A stretch of 22,641 nucleotides of DNA, from assembly GCA_025449115.1 (NCBI GenBank), contig JAHLKC010000279.1:1-22641 (forward strand), given 5' to 3'. Made by a program: the position numbers and the translations under genes. Below the pieces are notes generated by a model. The model did not search any database and was not told the DNA's origin. It saw only the letters and a program-made list of their open reading frames with translations. Of the stretch, positions 20,407 through 22,641 are shown in pieces. Positions within the stretch are counted from its first letter, which is position 1, and each line of letters starts with the position of its first letter. The stretch is from Chytridium lagenaria (Eukaryota; Chytridiomycota; Chytridiomycetes; Chytridiales; Chytridiaceae).

Positions 20407-20521
20407 TATTCTTGGTTGGAAAAAATGAGGCGACTTCTCCTCCCCTTCAACTTCAAATCGTTTCATGTTTTATCGCCGAAGAAGCCTCTTTCTTTTCTGA
20501 CGATCGAAATACTGGAGAGCG

Positions 20522-21180
20522 ATGGCTGACCTCAACGTCCCTCCATGGGTCATTACGGCCCCGGAACCCGTCCCAACATCCATCTCCCTCTTCCCCATCA
20601 TCGAAACCCTCGTCCCATCCCCGCAACCTTCAAGAACATCACCATCCCCCGTCGTCAACTTTACATTCACACCCATCTCCCATTCAAGCACCGTATTTAA
20701 CTCTCAACTGGTAAAAAGCCTTCACCCAGAACCTTTCACGGTATCTAAAATATCTGTTAGACAACCATCATCATCGCCGCCGCCTTCTCATTCACCATGC
20801 TTGTCGTCCTATTCCTGATATTCCTCGCCATTCGTTCCAGAAAATATAGCGTAAGACTCTTTGTTGCTTTCATCCCATTTCCTTACGGCCTTCAGACTTC
20901 CCAATTAGGTAGTTTCGCAGCATCCGATTACGCTCATTCCGATACCCGCTCTTGTCGATCTGTTGGAGTTGACACCTTACCATTGTATGAAGCCGATCCA
21001 CGTACTTCCATGGAATCACGATTACGGTCTGCGGCGACTGTCCCACCACCTGAATACACGGATCCGTCAACACCAGTCATGACGCAGACTTTGGGGTGGT
21101 TGACTGTTGGCGAGTTTTTGGCGACGTCGCCAACGAGGGTGAGGGCGGAGGAAGCCGGGAGGAGGGGAGATGGATTGTAA
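20522..21180 (+). CDS. single-pass membrane protein with PPxY motif
   Basis: Exons 20522-20710, 20761-20850 and 20896-21180 join in phase with 50- and 45-nt introns, giving exactly 188 codons (187 aa) with no correction. Residues 1-63 are Ser/Pro/Thr-rich with no cleavable signal peptide. A transmembrane helix follows at about 64-87 (TIIIAAAFSFTMLVVLFLIF), then RSRKYS. The positive-inside rule puts the C-terminus in the cytosol and the N-terminus outside, a type III topology. The 100-residue cytosolic tail contains TLPLYEADP and VPPPEYTDP, the latter a PPxY motif of the kind bound by WW domains of Rsp5/Nedd4 ubiquitin ligases. Possibly an E3 adaptor or a receptor destined for endocytosis; that is inference. 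Reading across the unspliced introns gives two separate false ORFs. Confidence 0.8.
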
Positions 21181-21246
21181 TGTCATCTATGTATTATAGT
21201 AATGAAGCACGATACTCCTTTTTCTTTAATGGGACGTGAATTTTTA
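21181..21246. other. 66-bp convergent 3' spacer
   Basis: Separates the stops of the membrane protein (plus) and the PB1-SAM gene (minus); the two 3' UTRs probably overlap. Confidence 0.5.
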
Positions 21247-22392
21247 TTATTGAGTTTTAAGAGTGGAGATGAGGTTGAGAAGACGTATCCGACGACCTGT
21301 GGATGTCATTTTCATTTCGCGGAGGTTGTCGTGGGAGAGGGCGAGGAGGACTTCACCGGTGATGTCGTGTTCTAAAATCAAAGTCATGAGCGTCGATGAG
21401 AAGGAGAAATCGCCATAAAAAAAATGGAGAGGGATAGCAAATATAACAAACCTTTACAAGTAGTTTTGAAATCCGCAAATCCATTCGCTTCAAGCCACTC
21501 CTCCACATCCGCAACACCCCATTCCTTTACTCTGCTTTCGCTTCCTACACAATTAATGGCTAAAACCATAAAAATCAAAAACCACATACCCTCTTTCGCC
21601 ACCGCCGTCTTTACAACCGTCGTGAACCGGTCTCCGTTGTTTTTACAAGCATCCGCCATTCCACTCGGCGCTATAATCATTAAAACACTCAGTATACGTC
21701 ACGATGCTTACGTATGAAATTGCGTTCACTTGACACCCAGGTTTTCACAGGATCTAGATCTGGAACCGTCACAGATTCTATGCGGTTAGAAGGGGATTCA
21801 TGCACGAAAATGAATTCAACCTCTTGATGCAATGTATAGGCTGATGTCACGGAGGATTTCAAGAAGGTGGAGACGGGAAAGTTCGGGATTTGGGATGGCT
21901 GCTTTCATCGTTACGGATTTAAAGACAGGATGTGGTTTGTACCTTCTACTGGTACGTCTCCAACTGACGCAACTAATCCACCTGTGGGTCCCAAGTTTGT
22001 TGATTTCATTGAAGCCGTCATCTCGTCCACAGGATCAACGGTTGCGGGTTTACGGAACACATGGAGTTTAAGGACAGCGTCTGAATGCTTTAGATCCATT
22101 TCAATGATTTCTTTCAGTTCTTCGTCCGAGCCGAATGTGACGAGATCCCCTTCATGTCCTGTATCGTTAACGCTTTTGAAATGATGACGTTGGTGTACCT
22201 TGAATTTGAGTGTAAAGTCGTCCGAGGGGATGTTGTAAAGCGATTTAATCTATAAAATTGTTCAATATCACTCGTTAAAAGCTTTTTTGTAAGGTAAATG
22301 TAGACCTTATGTCTTAACCTCCCAAACGTCACCGCTTCTGGATCTGCTGCAAACCGTCGACACTCCCTTTCCATCCACACCTTAATGATCAT
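21247..22392 (-). CDS. PB1 and SAM domain adaptor protein
   Basis: Seven exons (22306-22392, 22199-22249, 21943-22158, 21712-21901, 21590-21670, 21452-21544, 21247-21371) with introns of 40-80 nt give 280 aa. The N-terminus is a PB1 domain: MIIKVWMERECRRF with the conserved basic Lys, FTLKFKDHEGDLVTFGSDEEL as the acidic OPCA motif (spanning an intron), then DAVLKLHVFRKP. The C-terminus is a SAM domain: VKEWGVADVEEWLEANGF, KEHDITGEVLLALSHDNLRE, MTSTGRRIRLLNLI. The linker (about 90-190) has no known domain. PB1 and SAM both mediate oligomerisation, so a scaffold in a MAPK or polarity pathway is a reasonable inference; there is no kinase or SH3 domain. Two compensating single-base shifts are apparent: one base missing at the 22158 exon junction and one extra near 21842. 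The Met start is 53 bases after the upstream gene's stop. Confidence 0.82.
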
Positions 22393-22444
22393 GTTGTTAT
22401 TTTGGTCCAAACAAATAGAGAAAAACTTTATTGACAATTTCTGT

Positions 22445-22641
22445 TCACCAAACATCATTGTTGGAGTCGAGATGGAGTAAACGACGGAGTTGGGCGGTCA
22501 GATCAGGGTGGATGGAAGCGCTGGACCCTTTCGACGGTAGCGAATGTATGAGGCGTGGAAGAGTGCGTGCCCGTATTGCTGGGAGAGGCTGTAGCGGAGA
22601 CGCTCGGCTTCTGCAAAGGGGCTAAGAGGGTGGGGTTGCTG
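22445..22641 (-). CDS. 3' end of an unidentified gene (partial)
   Basis: The frame enters from beyond the window and reads HPLSPFAEAERLRYSLSQQ, then YGHALFHASYIRYRRK, and after adding one base (cga-aag-ggg-tcc) HPDLTAQLRRLLHLDSNNDVW and a stop at 22445-22447. An AATAAA lies 14 bases further on. CTTTGCAG at the left could be a splice acceptor. Not recognised; the helix-rich, Arg-rich composition looks like real coding sequence. Confidence 0.5.

Overview
The window is nuclear DNA from a fungus or close fungal relative, probably an early-diverging (chytrid-like) lineage. Evidence: genes are cut by many short introns (mostly 40-100 nt) with GTNNGT-type donors, CTNAC branch sites and YAG acceptors, and the gene set is eukaryotic housekeeping (mitochondrial enoyl-CoA hydratase, APS kinase, Dim1, TRAPPC2L, Ash2, an Nrc2/Fpk1-type AGC kinase). 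A PA28/REG proteasome activator, which S. cerevisiae lacks, argues against a yeast. The lineage assignment is inference.

Layout. 1-1000: no convincing gene. 1000-1175: decayed fragment copied from the PA28 gene. 1235-1876 (-): intact three-exon coiled-coil orphan, head-to-head with a small basic orphan at 1935-2467 (+). 2686-3895 (-): PA28gamma-like proteasome activator. 4381-5602 (+): mitochondrial enoyl-CoA hydratase. 5732-6594 (-): APS kinase (MET14 type). 7031-7763 (-): small heat-shock protein with DPF repeats and a glutamine-rich linker. 8637-11151 (-): Nrc2/Fpk1-like AGC kinase. 12072-13372 (-): complete eight-exon DIM1 rRNA dimethyltransferase, divergent from TRAPPC2L at 13614 (+). 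14691-18911 (+): ASH2, the PHD/winged-helix/SPRY subunit of the COMPASS H3K4 methyltransferase, with a long Pro-rich front and an acidic tail. 18902-20408: a roughly 50-bp direct repeat bracketing two divergent copies of an unknown small Cys protein. 20522-21180 (+): single-pass membrane protein with a PPxY motif. 21247-22392 (-): PB1-SAM adaptor. 22445-end (-): 3' end of an unknown gene.

There is no operon logic. Genes are tightly packed and often share promoters or terminate convergently 66-129 bp apart. DIM1, the 1235-1876 orphan and the membrane protein read through without correction. The enoyl-CoA hydratase, APS kinase, sHSP, PA28, AGC kinase, ASH2 and PB1-SAM genes each need one to more than ten single-base corrections, mostly a lost base in a short homopolymer, while the rest of the protein is well conserved. 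This looks more like residual long-read consensus error than gene death, so these genes are annotated as CDS with the breaks noted.

The most unusual parts are the divergent paralog pair between direct repeats that duplicate the ASH2 3' end, and the PA28-derived fragment whose differences from the parent sit largely at CpG sites, suggesting CpG methylation-dependent or RIP-like decay.
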